From: Bacteroides sp.
GTDB lineage: Bacteria; Bacteroidota; Bacteroidia; Bacteroidales; Bacteroidaceae
Reading direction: 5' to 3'
Assembly: GCA_021202275.1 (NCBI GenBank)
Contig: JAJQDI010000028.1
Location: 1-64,000 of the forward strand
Length of the DNA stretch: 64,000 nt
The position numbers were made by a program, and so were the translations under genes. Positions 1 to 8,623 of this stretch are shown here, one piece after another (position 1 is the stretch's first letter; each line of letters opens with the position of its first letter). Below the pieces are notes generated by a model, which was not told where the DNA came from, ran no database searches, and saw nothing but the letters and a program-made list of their open reading frames with translations.

Positions 1-3
1 GCT

Positions 4-47
4 GAGCGGGTTAGTTTCAACAAAGGAAACTAACCCGCTCTTTTTTT
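4..47 (+). terminator. Rho-independent terminator of an upstream gene
   Basis: A perfect 15-bp inverted repeat (4-18 with 26-40, 7-base loop) is followed by seven T residues. It would end a rightward transcript that starts outside the window and insulates the V-ATPase operon. Confidence 0.9.
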
Positions 48-525
48 GCACATATATATATGCCTCGACCTTACTTTACTCCCCTGGCTACCCTAAACTA
101 TTTACACCCTATCCCTTTTATGGAACTTATACCACCTTCTCAGATGCGCGAGGGGATGGCAGAGAAGAAGTCTTACAACTTGGTGTTGGGTTCTTTAATG
201 AATCTCTTAGTAAATCGTTCTGTATACTTCCTGTTTTTTATCCATTGGTGTTACTGGATTGAGTTTTGCTATAGGAACATTTTTATAAATTTTCTTTCTG
301 CTATTTATAGTTCTGTGGCAAGTGCTGTCGAAGTTACTTGTGATTTTTTGGAGATAAAGAATGAAAATTGTAACATAGATATTAAAAAACGACTCTCTTT
401 TAACAAAAACTCAATTAATCTTTCAAGTTTTCACATGGCATTTACATTGTTATATGGGGTTTTTTTGTATTTTTGGGAAAATCTTTTAGATTATCAATTT
501 AAACTTCTAAAATAGTCCCCTGATT
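48..525. other. Leader region of the V-ATPase operon, no convincing gene
   Basis: AT-rich stretch between the terminator and the first ATPase gene. It has a rightward 151-codon open frame (60-515), but its composition is poor in typical coding features and no family is recognisable, so I treat it as non-coding. A promoter candidate lies near its right end. Confidence 0.5.
447..475 (+). promoter_or_regulatory. Candidate promoter for the V-ATPase operon
   Basis: TATTTTTG at 468-475 fits the Bacteroidetes -7 consensus TAnnTTTG, with TTG at 447-449 (18-base spacer) as a possible -33 element. The start codon follows 50 bases later. The area is T-rich, so a chance match is possible. Confidence 0.45.
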
Positions 526-1116
526 ATGGAAAACAAAATTCAAGAGTTGACCGATAAGCTTTATCGTGAGGGTGTTGAAAAAGGTACACAGGAAGCTGAA
601 AAACTTATTGCAAATGCTCAGGATGAAGCGAAGAAAATCATCGAAAATGCTCACAAACAAGCTGAAAGTATTTTAGCGGATTCGCGAAAATCCGCGGATG
701 AGTTGGAAGAAAACACAAAATCAGAGCTTAAATTGTTTGCTGGTCAGGCGGTGAATGCACTTAAATCTGAGATTGCTACGCTGGTAACGAATAAGATCGT
801 CGAAGCTCCGGTGAAAGAGTTTGCCGGAAATAAAGATTTCCTCAATGCCTTTATTGTGGCATTGGCTTCTAAGTGGAGCGTGGATGAGCCTATTGTGATC
901 TCTGTTGCTGATGCGGAATCTCTCAAAAAATATTTTGCAGCCAATGCCAAAACATTGCTTGATGGGGGGGTACGTATAGAAGAGGTAAACGGTATCAAAA
1001 CCTTGTTCACTATCTCTCCGGCTGATGGTTCTTATAAAGTGAACTTTGGTGAAGAGGAATTTATGAATTATTTCAAGGAATTCCTGCGTCCACAGCTGGT
1101 GGAAATGCTTTTCTAA
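526..1116 (+). CDS. atpE: V-type ATP synthase subunit E
   Basis: Peripheral-stalk (stator) subunit E of a V/A-type rotary ATPase, cytoplasmic, linking the catalytic A/B head to the membrane subunit I. The 196-residue protein has the long charged helix typical of the family in its first half (repeated Ala/Glu/Lys/Gln, about residues 1-75) followed by a compact alpha/beta end. It is the first gene of a seven-gene operon E-DUF2764-A-B-D-I-K, the order seen in Bacteroidetes and similar to that in spirochaetes and Chlamydiae. The family assignment rests on this architecture and on position; sequence conservation of E subunits is low. A G7 run at about 964-970 is in frame. Confidence 0.88.
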   Translation: MENKIQELTDKLYREGVEKGTQEAEKLIANAQDEAKKIIENAHKQAESILADSRKSADELEENTKSELKLFAGQAVNALKSEIATLVTNKIVEAPVKEFAGNKDFLNAFIVALASKWSVDEPIVISVADAESLKKYFAANAKTLLDGGVRIEEVNGIKTLFTISPADGSYKVNFGEEEFMNYFKEFLRPQLVEMLF

Positions 1117-1212
1117 TCCCTTAAAATACATGCTGAAGACTTTGGATCACAGGTTGGTAACAGACTTGTATGTTTCGATATGGAGTCTTCGCCAGCAATC
1201 TTTATATATAAT

Positions 1213-2052
1213 ATGAGTCAATATTATTACTTAATAGCCAGTTTGCCTGATCTTTCTCCGGAAGACAACAAACTGAACTATACAGTAGCCAGTTTCAAAG
1301 AAGAACTTTATGACTCTCTGACGGAAAAAGATAAACCGTTGATTGATCTTTTCTATCTGCAATACGACAACATCAATGTGCTGAGATTGCTTAAAGATAA
1401 AGAGGCGGAGATCGATCCGAGAGGGAAATATACCGCGGAAGAGTTGAACGAGTACATAGCCGTGGTTCAGGAGGGTGGAGAAGTAAATCCTGTCATATTC
1501 CCTTCTTATCTGAGTTCTTTTATTGCTGCCTATTTTGAGGCTACTGAAGAGAGTATCCTTTGGGAAGACAAACTGTCCGCTTATTATTACGATTATGGCA
1601 TTAAATGCGAGAATAAGTTTATTTCGGACTGGTTTGCTTTCAATCTGAATATAAATAATATTCTGGTAGCTCTGACCGCACGGAAATACAAATGGGAGGT
1701 AGCTCCGCTGATTGTTGGAGATACTCTTGTAGCAGATGCTTTGCGTACTTCCAGTGCCCGTGAGTTCGGATTATCGACCGAGGTGGATTACTTAGAGGAT
1801 CTGATCAAGATAACCGAAACCCCGGAACTGATAGATCGGGAGAAGAGAGTAGACACTTTGCGTTGGAACTGGCTGGAAGATGCTACTTTCTTTAATTACT
1901 TTACAGTAGAGCGTTTGTTTGCTTTTCTGGTGAAACTGGAAATGATCGAACGTTGGATCGCACTGGATAAAGAAAAGGGAAATCAGTTGTTCCGGAGTAT
2001 GATAGACTCATTGAAGAACAATGTACAGATCCCTGACGAATTTAAAAAATAA
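1213..2052 (+). CDS. DUF2764 protein, V-ATPase subunit C-like
   Basis: 279 residues beginning MSQYYYLIASLPDL, the usual opening of DUF2764 proteins; an in-frame ATG at 1180 would add eleven unconserved residues, so I chose 1213. The protein is mostly helical, acidic and has no membrane segment. In Bacteroidetes, this family always sits between subunits E and A, where other bacteria carry subunit C (the central-stalk coupler d/C). The inference is that it fills that role, joining the D rotor shaft to the K ring. No direct motif proves this. It ends 12 bases before atpA, so they are surely co-transcribed. Confidence 0.8.
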   Translation: MSQYYYLIASLPDLSPEDNKLNYTVASFKEELYDSLTEKDKPLIDLFYLQYDNINVLRLLKDKEAEIDPRGKYTAEELNEYIAVVQEGGEVNPVIFPSYLSSFIAAYFEATEESILWEDKLSAYYYDYGIKCENKFISDWFAFNLNINNILVALTARKYKWEVAPLIVGDTLVADALRTSSAREFGLSTEVDYLEDLIKITETPELIDREKRVDTLRWNWLEDATFFNYFTVERLFAFLVKLEMIERWIALDKEKGNQLFRSMIDSLKNNVQIPDEFKK

Positions 2053-2064
2053 ACATAAATATAT

Positions 2065-3825
2065 ATGGCAACAAAAGGAACTGTGAATGGTGTTATTGCC
2101 AATATGGTAACCCTCATCGTTGACGGTCCGGTAGCACAGAATGAGGTCTGCTACATTGAGACTGGTGGCGACAAACTGATGGCGGAGGTTATCAAGGTAG
2201 TTGGGAAGTTTGTGTATGTACAGGTGTTTGAAAGTACGCGCGGCCTGAAAATGGGGGCGGAGGCGGAATTCACCGGACATATGCTTGAAGTAACTCTTGG
2301 GCCAGGTATGCTTTCGCGTAATTACGACGGATTGCAGAACGACCTGGATAAGATGGAAGGAGTGTTCCTGAAACGCGGTGATTATACCTTCCCTTTGGAT
2401 AAGGAGAAGCAATGGCATTTTACTCCTCTGGTGCAGCCCGGCGATAAAGTGGAAGCTTCTGCGTGGCTGGGACAGGTGGATGAAAACTTCCAGCCGCTGA
2501 AGATCATGGCTCCTTTCACCTTGCCAGGAACCTGTACAGTTAAATCTGTGGCTCCTGAGGGGGATTACCGGATCTATGATACCATTGCTGTACTGACAGA
2601 CGCTGACGGCAACGATGTGGAAGTGAATATGGTACAGAAATGGCCGGTGAAAAAGGCCATGAGCAATTATAAAGAGAAACCCCGTCCGTTCAAATTGCTG
2701 GAGACTGGTGTACGTGTGATAGACACGATGAATCCGATTGTAGAAGGAGGAACCGGATTTATTCCCGGACCCTTCGGAACAGGAAAGACGGTGCTTCAGC
2801 ACGCGATTTCCAAGCAGGCGGAAGCAGACATCGTAATTATTGCTGCCTGTGGTGAACGTGCCAACGAGGTCGTGGAGATTTTTACCGAATTCCCGGAACT
2901 GGTGGATCCGCATACGGGTCGAAAACTGATGGAGCGTACGATTATTATCGCCAATACATCCAACATGCCTGTAGCGGCACGTGAGGCTTCGGTATATACG
3001 GCTATGACCATTGGTGAATATTACCGCGCGATGGGACTGAAGGTGCTGTTGATGGCCGACTCTACTTCGCGTTGGGCACAGGCATTGCGTGAAATGTCGA
3101 ATCGTATGGAGGAATTGCCCGGACCGGATGCTTTCCCGATGGACCTTTCGGCGATTATTTCCAATTTCTATGGTCGCGCGGGGTATGTGACTCTTGCCAA
3201 TGGTGAAACAGGTTCTATTACTTTTATCGGTACTGTATCGCCTGCGGGAGGTAACCTGAAAGAACCGGTAACGGAGAATACCAAGAAGGTGGCGCGCTGT
3301 TTCTACGCGTTGGAGCAGGATCGTGCCGATAAGAAACGCTATCCGGCTGTAAACCCCATTGACTCTTACTCTAAATACCTGGAGTATCCGGAGTTTGCAG
3401 GCTATATCAACGAATGGATCAACGATCAGTGGATTGATAAGGTAAATGACCTGAAAACCCGTTTGCAGTGTGGTAAGGAGATTGCCGAACAGATCAATAT
3501 CCTGGGGGATGACGGTGTTCCTGTAGAATACCATGTTACTTTCTGGAAATCGGAACTGATCGACTTTGTGATCCTGCAACAGGATGCTTTTGATGAAATA
3601 GATGCTGTGACCCCTATGGAGCGTCAGGAGGCTATTGTGGATATGGTGATTGACATCTGCCGGACAGAGTTTGAGTTTGATAACTTCAACGAGGTAATGG
3701 ATTATTTCAAGAAGCTGATCAACCTGTGTAAGCAGATGAACTATTCCAAATATCAGTCGGAAGCCTATGAAGATTTCCGTAGTCAACTCCAGGCGATGGT
3801 AGAAGAGCGGAAAATCCAGTTGTGA
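2065..3825 (+). CDS. atpA: V-type ATP synthase catalytic subunit A
   Basis: Catalytic subunit of the V/A-type ATPase head. 586 residues, the normal length. The N-terminal beta-barrel and the bulge ('non-homologous') region occupy about residues 1-190. The P-loop GPFGTGKT is at residues 235-242 (Lys241), followed by CGERANEVVEIFTEFPEL and the conserved LLMADSTSRWAQALRE stretch, then a helical C-terminal domain. ATP hydrolysis or synthesis takes place here at the interface with subunit B. It lies between DUF2764 and atpB with 12- and 30-base gaps in one operon. No defect is seen. Confidence 0.97.
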   Translation: MATKGTVNGVIANMVTLIVDGPVAQNEVCYIETGGDKLMAEVIKVVGKFVYVQVFESTRGLKMGAEAEFTGHMLEVTLGPGMLSRNYDGLQNDLDKMEGVFLKRGDYTFPLDKEKQWHFTPLVQPGDKVEASAWLGQVDENFQPLKIMAPFTLPGTCTVKSVAPEGDYRIYDTIAVLTDADGNDVEVNMVQKWPVKKAMSNYKEKPRPFKLLETGVRVIDTMNPIVEGGTGFIPGPFGTGKTVLQHAISKQAEADIVIIAACGERANEVVEIFTEFPELVDPHTGRKLMERTIIIANTSNMPVAAREASVYTAMTIGEYYRAMGLKVLLMADSTSRWAQALREMSNRMEELPGPDAFPMDLSAIISNFYGRAGYVTLANGETGSITFIGTVSPAGGNLKEPVTENTKKVARCFYALEQDRADKKRYPAVNPIDSYSKYLEYPEFAGYINEWINDQWIDKVNDLKTRLQCGKEIAEQINILGDDGVPVEYHVTFWKSELIDFVILQQDAFDEIDAVTPMERQEAIVDMVIDICRTEFEFDNFNEVMDYFKKLINLCKQMNYSKYQSEAYEDFRSQLQAMVEERKIQL

Positions 3826-3855
3826 AACATAAACAGATAAATTGCAGATATCAAG

Positions 3856-5172
3856 ATGGCAACAAAAGCATTTCAAAAGATATATACCAAGATCACTCAG
3901 ATTACCAAAGCTACCTGTTCGCTGAAAGCGACGGGAGTTGGTAACGATGAGCTGGCTACTGTGGACGGCAAACTGGCCCAGGTAGTGAAAATTGTTGGAG
4001 AAGAGGTAACTTTGCAGGTGTTTCAGGGAACAGAAGGTATCCCAACCAATGCGGAGGTTGTGTTTCTGGGGAAAGCTCCTACCCTGAAGGTGAGTGAGCA
4101 ACTGGCCGGACGCTTTTTTAACGCCTTTGGTGATCCGATAGACGGTGGTCCGGAGATTGAAGGAACGGAGGTGGAACTGGGCGGACCTTCTGTGAACCCG
4201 GTACGTCGTAAGCAACCTTCGGAACTTATTGCTACCGGTATCGCGGGGATCGACCTCAATAATACGTTGGTATCCGGACAGAAGATCCCGTTCTTTGCCG
4301 ATCCGGATCAGCCTTTCAACCAGGTAATGGCTACGGTGGCGTTGCGTGCCGAGACAGACAAGATCATTCTGGGAGGTATGGGGATGACGAATGACGACTA
4401 CCTCTATTTTAAGAATGTATTTTCCAATGCCGGAGCACTGGATCGTATTGTGAGTTTTATGAATACGACGGAAGACCCGGCAGTAGAACGTCTGCTGGTA
4501 CCTGATATGGCACTGACAGCGGCTGAATATTTTGCGGTGGAACACAACCAGAAGGTATTGGTATTGCTTACGGATATGACTTCGTATGCCGACGCTCTGG
4601 CGATTGTGTCTAACCGTATGGACCAGATCCCTTCGAAAGATTCTATGCCCGGTTCGCTCTATTCGGATCTGGCGAAGATCTATGAAAAAGCAGTGCAGTT
4701 CCCACAGGGAGGTTCTATAACGATCATTGCCGTGACCACATTGTCAAGTGGGGATATCACCCATGCGGTGCCCGATAATACCGGTTACATTACGGAAGGA
4801 CAGTTGTTCCTGCGCAGAGACAGTGATATTGGTAAGGTGGTTGTAGACCCGTTCCGTTCACTTTCTCGTCTGAAACAGTTGGTAACAGGTAAAAAGACCC
4901 GTAAAGACCATCCCCAGGTAATGAATGCCGCTGTACGTTTGTATGCGGACGCGGCCAATGCCAGGACGAAACTGGAAAATGGATTCGACCTGACCAACTA
5001 CGACGAACGTACCCTGGCATTTGCCAAGGACTACTCCAACCAGTTGCTGGCGATTGATGTAAACCTGAATACAACAGAAATGTTGGATGTTGCCTGGGGA
5101 CTATTTGGTAAATACTTCCGTCCGGAAGAGGTGAATATCAAGAAGGAGTTGGTAGATGAGTTCTGGAAATAA
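3856..5172 (+). CDS. atpB: V-type ATP synthase regulatory subunit B
   Basis: Non-catalytic nucleotide-binding partner of subunit A in the A3B3 head. 438 residues. As expected for subunit B, there is no P-loop: the equivalent stretch reads SGQKIPFFADPDQPFNQ. Conserved features include VNPVRRKQPSELIATGIAGID (positions near 115-135) and the LTDMTSYADAL and PGSLYSDLAKIYEKA motifs. The start MATKAFQKIYTKI is close to the usual N-terminus. It sits 30 bases after atpA and 59 bases before atpD. Confidence 0.96.
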   Translation: MATKAFQKIYTKITQITKATCSLKATGVGNDELATVDGKLAQVVKIVGEEVTLQVFQGTEGIPTNAEVVFLGKAPTLKVSEQLAGRFFNAFGDPIDGGPEIEGTEVELGGPSVNPVRRKQPSELIATGIAGIDLNNTLVSGQKIPFFADPDQPFNQVMATVALRAETDKIILGGMGMTNDDYLYFKNVFSNAGALDRIVSFMNTTEDPAVERLLVPDMALTAAEYFAVEHNQKVLVLLTDMTSYADALAIVSNRMDQIPSKDSMPGSLYSDLAKIYEKAVQFPQGGSITIIAVTTLSSGDITHAVPDNTGYITEGQLFLRRDSDIGKVVVDPFRSLSRLKQLVTGKKTRKDHPQVMNAAVRLYADAANARTKLENGFDLTNYDERTLAFAKDYSNQLLAIDVNLNTTEMLDVAWGLFGKYFRPEEVNIKKELVDEFWK

Positions 5173-5231
5173 TCGGTGTGTGGCATACACATGCGGATAT
5201 TTTCACCCGATCCAAACGAATAATCATAGAA

Positions 5232-5837
5232 ATGGCTATAAAATTTCAATACAATAAAACTTCGTTGCAACAGCTCGATAAGCAACTCAAGATGCGGGTA
5301 CGTACGCTTCCTGTTATCAAGAATAAGGAGAGTGCTCTGCGTATGGAGGTGAAGAAATGCAAAACTGAGGCTGCGGCAATGGAGGAGAAACTGGAGGTTC
5401 AGATCCAGACTTATGAAGCCATGTTCGCGTTATGGAATGAGTTTGACCCTTCACTGATCAGTGTAAAGGATGTGCACCTGAGCATTCGGAAGATTGCCGG
5501 TGTGAGAGTTCCGATGCTGGATCATGTGGAGTTTGAGGTACGTCCCTATAGTTTGTTCAATGCTCCGAAATGGTATTCGGAAGGGATTGAACTGTTACAG
5601 GGATTGGCTCAGTCGGCTATTGAGAGAGAATTTCTTATAGCTAAACTCAGATTATTGGAACATGCGCGCAGAAAAACTACTCAGAAGGTGAATCTTTTTG
5701 AGAAGGTGCAGATACCGGGATATAAGGATGCGTTGCGAAAGATCAAACGTTTCATGGAAGATGAAGAAAATCTTTCCAAATCGTCTCAGAAGATCCTTAA
5801 ATCGCAACAGGAGAAAAGAAAGGAGGCTGAGGAATGA
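5232..5837 (+). CDS. atpD: V-type ATP synthase subunit D
   Basis: Central-stalk rotor subunit D, a long coiled coil that turns inside the A3B3 head. 201 residues with an N-terminal MAIKFQYNKTSLQQLDKQL helix and a matching C-terminal helix (LRLLEHARRKTTQKVNLFEK to the end), the two-helix layout typical of the family. An in-frame ATG at 5178 adds 18 unrelated residues; 5232 gives the conserved start. The stop overlaps the start of atpI (ATGA), so translation is probably coupled. Confidence 0.92.
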   Translation: MAIKFQYNKTSLQQLDKQLKMRVRTLPVIKNKESALRMEVKKCKTEAAAMEEKLEVQIQTYEAMFALWNEFDPSLISVKDVHLSIRKIAGVRVPMLDHVEFEVRPYSLFNAPKWYSEGIELLQGLAQSAIEREFLIAKLRLLEHARRKTTQKVNLFEKVQIPGYKDALRKIKRFMEDEENLSKSSQKILKSQQEKRKEAEE

Positions 5838-7648
5838 TAGCAAAGATGAAAAAACTGACCTTTCTGGTCTATCATAAAGAATATGATGAGTTTTTGCAGC
5901 ATATCCGTGAGCGGGGTGTAGTGCATGTCTCTGAAAAACAATCCAATATTGCCGAGAGTCAGGAGTTGCAGGAAAAAGCACGTCTGACACTCCGGCTGAC
6001 GGCTACCCTGAAACAACTCGAAGCACTGCGTACGGAAACAACATCGGATACGGAAGAAGATCCTGAACGCGGTCTGAAGGTGATGGAAGAGGTAGATGCG
6101 CTGAGCACGGAAAAGAGCAGGCTGCAACAGCAGTTGCAAAGCTACGATAAGGAACTGGAACAACTGGCTCCCTGGGGAGATTTTGATCCGGCTTTTGTAC
6201 GTCAGCTTGAAGAGAGCGGACTTCGTATCGGCTTCTATAGTTGTTCGGAAAATAATTTCCGTGAAGAGTGGGTGACTGATTTCAATGCGGTTGTTATCAA
6301 CCGGGTATCCTCTCGTGTGTATTTCATTACTGTCTCCTGGCCGGGAGAAGAAGCTGTACCTGATGCGGAAGAAATGAGGTTGCCGAAACATTCTATCCAT
6401 GAGGTTGAACTGCTTTCCGAACAGATCCGTAAGGAACTCACCGCGAATGAGGAAGCACTGAAAACACTGGCAAATACGGAAATCCCTGTGGTGAAGGCTG
6501 CGATCCGTGACCTGAACAACCAGGCCGAACTGTCGCGGGTACTACTGAGTACCGAACAGCTGTCTGGTGATAAACTGATGCTTTTGCAGGGATGGATACC
6601 GGCAGCAGAAGAAAGCGATCTGAAAGCCTATCTGGATACACAACAGGTATATTATGAAATAGCCGATCCTACTCCGGAAGATAATGTCCCTATTTTGCTG
6701 GACAATAAAGGTTTCTTTTCCTGGTTTGAACCGATCACAAAGCTGTATATGCTTCCTAAATACAATGAACTGGACCTGACCCCGTTCTTTGCTCCCTTCT
6801 TCATGGTCTTTTTCGGACTGTGTCTGGGTGATTCGGGGTATGGACTCTTTATCTTTCTTTGTGTGACGGCATACAGTTTGTTTACCCGGAACAAATCCAG
6901 GTCTGTGAAATCGATCATTTCCCTGGTACAGATATTGGCTGCGTCCACCTTCTTCTGTGGATTGCTGACCGGAACATTCTTCGGTTTCAGTTTGTACGAC
7001 ATTGATGTACCATTCATTCAACGGATCAAAGAGGCGGTCTATCTGGACAACAACGATATGTTCCAGCTGGCTCTTATCCTGGGATGTGTGCAGATCCTGT
7101 TCGGAATGATCCTGAAAGCTGTGAATCAGTTCATACAGTTCGGGTTTAAATATGCGGTGGCTACCATTGGCTGGATCATTCTGCTTTTATCTACTGCGTT
7201 CGCGGCATTGGTGCCGGGCGTAATGTCGTTAGGCAGTACACCTTATCTGGTCTTGTTAGGAATTTCTGCTGCCATGATCTTCCTTTACAACAGTCCCGGA
7301 AAAAATATTTTCCTGAATATCGGACTGGGCTTCTGGGATTCGTACAACATGGCCACCGGTTTGCTGGGCGATGTGCTTTCGTATGTGCGTCTTTTCGCTC
7401 TGGGATTGTCCGGAGGTATCCTGGCCGGAGTATTCAATAGCCTGGCTGTAGGTATGAGTCCGGATAACATAATTGCCGGGCCTATTGTGATGATCTTGAT
7501 CTTTGTGATCGGACATGCGATCAATATGTTTATGAATGTGTTGGGAGCCATGGTACATCCTATGCGTCTGACCTTTGTGGAGTTTTTCAAGAACTCCGGG
7601 TATGAAGGCGGAGGAAAAGAATACAGTCCTTTTGGAAAAATGAATTAA
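5834..7648 (+). CDS. atpI: V-type ATP synthase membrane subunit I
   Basis: Subunit I (equivalent of eukaryotic subunit a), which anchors the stator and forms the ion half-channels beside the K ring. 604 residues: a cytoplasmic N-terminal part of about 315 residues with coiled-coil segments, then about seven or eight membrane helices starting near FFAPFFMVFFGLCLGDSGYG. The conserved LGDVLSYVRLFALGLSGG motif with the essential Arg lies near residue 520. It overlaps atpD by 4 bases and precedes atpK by 33 bases. Confidence 0.95.
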   Translation: MIAKMKKLTFLVYHKEYDEFLQHIRERGVVHVSEKQSNIAESQELQEKARLTLRLTATLKQLEALRTETTSDTEEDPERGLKVMEEVDALSTEKSRLQQQLQSYDKELEQLAPWGDFDPAFVRQLEESGLRIGFYSCSENNFREEWVTDFNAVVINRVSSRVYFITVSWPGEEAVPDAEEMRLPKHSIHEVELLSEQIRKELTANEEALKTLANTEIPVVKAAIRDLNNQAELSRVLLSTEQLSGDKLMLLQGWIPAAEESDLKAYLDTQQVYYEIADPTPEDNVPILLDNKGFFSWFEPITKLYMLPKYNELDLTPFFAPFFMVFFGLCLGDSGYGLFIFLCVTAYSLFTRNKSRSVKSIISLVQILAASTFFCGLLTGTFFGFSLYDIDVPFIQRIKEAVYLDNNDMFQLALILGCVQILFGMILKAVNQFIQFGFKYAVATIGWIILLLSTAFAALVPGVMSLGSTPYLVLLGISAAMIFLYNSPGKNIFLNIGLGFWDSYNMATGLLGDVLSYVRLFALGLSGGILAGVFNSLAVGMSPDNIIAGPIVMILIFVIGHAINMFMNVLGAMVHPMRLTFVEFFKNSGYEGGGKEYSPFGKMN

Positions 7649-7681
7649 TCGGATTATAAACAGTAAAAACAGAATAAAATT

Positions 7682-8143
7682 ATGGAAATGAATTTGTTTA
7701 TTGCCTATTTAGGTATTGCAGTAATGGTTGGTTTGTCTGGTATCGGTAGTGCGTACGGTGTAACTATAGCGGGCAACGCTGCCATCGGTGCTTTGAAGAA
7801 AAACGATGGTGCTTTCGGTAACTTCCTTGTACTGACTGCTCTTCCCGGTACACAGGGATTGTATGGATTTGCCGGGTATTTTATGTTCCAGAATATTTTT
7901 GGTATTCTGACTCCTGGGATCAGTGCTATCCAGGCGAGTGCAGTTCTGGGAGCTGGTATCGCATTGGGAATTGTAGCACTTTTCTCTTCTATCCGTCAGG
8001 GACAGGTGTGTGCCAATGGTATTGCCGCTATCGGACAGGGTTATAATGTATTTGGTAATACATTGATCCTTGCGGTATTCCCCGAATTGTATGCGATTGT
8101 AGCTTTAGCGGCCACTTTCCTGATCGGTAGTGCTTTGGCATAA
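7682..8143 (+). CDS. atpK: V-type ATP synthase subunit K (proteolipid ring)
   Basis: Membrane rotor subunit forming the K ring. 153 residues arranged as two tandem helical hairpins (four membrane helices), the duplicated form. The second hairpin carries the carboxylate motif LAVFPELYAIV (Glu near residue 137) while the first has TALPGTQGLYG with Gln in the matching place, as in other duplicated K subunits where only one hairpin keeps the ion-binding Glu. The coupling ion (H+ or Na+) cannot be told safely from sequence. Last gene of the operon; a strong terminator follows after 22 bases. Confidence 0.95.
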   Translation: MEMNLFIAYLGIAVMVGLSGIGSAYGVTIAGNAAIGALKKNDGAFGNFLVLTALPGTQGLYGFAGYFMFQNIFGILTPGISAIQASAVLGAGIALGIVALFSSIRQGQVCANGIAAIGQGYNVFGNTLILAVFPELYAIVALAATFLIGSALA

Positions 8144-8165
8144 ATAGATCAGTATCTTTCTATAT

Positions 8166-8205
8166 AAAAGGCATTCCACTACGTAGGGAGTGCCTTTTGT
8201 TTTTG
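8166..8205 (+). terminator. Terminator of the V-ATPase operon
   Basis: A 12-bp stem (8166-8177 with 8187-8198, one T-G wobble) with a short loop, followed by TTGTTTTTG. It lies 22 bases after the atpK stop. Confidence 0.85.
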
Positions 8206-8578
8206 TCTGATGTGCGAATTGTTTTTCTGATTTTATGTAGTATTCTGTTTCATACTTTTTGTTTGGAATTTTTGGTTCATTCTGATTGCTGATCAGATAA
8301 CATAGTCTTTGAAAATTGTTCAGATAACGGAGGATGGGAATATGTGGCTGTAATAGGTATGAAGTCCCGTATCTGTAGTATATCTCTTTGATTGCGGACG
8401 GCTGTTCTTGTCTGAAATTCTTTACTTTCCGGATTCCTGATTTCATTACTTTTTTTTCAGAATGAATCGGGATTTCCTCAATTATTTCCTGGCTTTAGCT
8501 ATGTAGGCTGTAAACGTTTGTTTGAAACATCCGATTAACATTTTTCGATTAATCTATTATTTTTCAATAAATAATCTG
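8206..8578. other. Intergenic region without a supported gene
   Basis: About 370 AT-rich bases between the ATPase terminator and the glycogen synthase promoter. A leftward open frame (8105-8446) crosses the terminator and atpK end and has no recognisable content. I see nothing else in it. Confidence 0.5.
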
Positions 8579-8586
8579 TATTTTTG
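8579..8586 (+). promoter_or_regulatory. Candidate -7 promoter element for glycogen synthase
   Basis: TATTTTTG matches TAnnTTTG exactly and lies 37 bases before the start codon. No clear -33 TTTG is seen about 20 bases upstream, only a T-rich patch. Confidence 0.5.
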
Positions 8587-8623
8587 CGCCTGCAGTTAAG
8601 ATAATAGGAGTTTTAATAAAATT

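Noticed and set aside
60..515. 151-codon rightward frame before the V-ATPase operon
   Set aside because: No domain, odd composition (hydrophobic then low-complexity), overlaps the promoter; likely chance.
2008..4545. 845-codon leftward frame across atpA and atpB
   Set aside because: Antisense to two certain genes; typical mirror of their codon pattern, His/Arg rich and without domains.
8105..8446. 113-codon leftward frame after atpK
   Set aside because: Runs through the operon terminator and into atpK.
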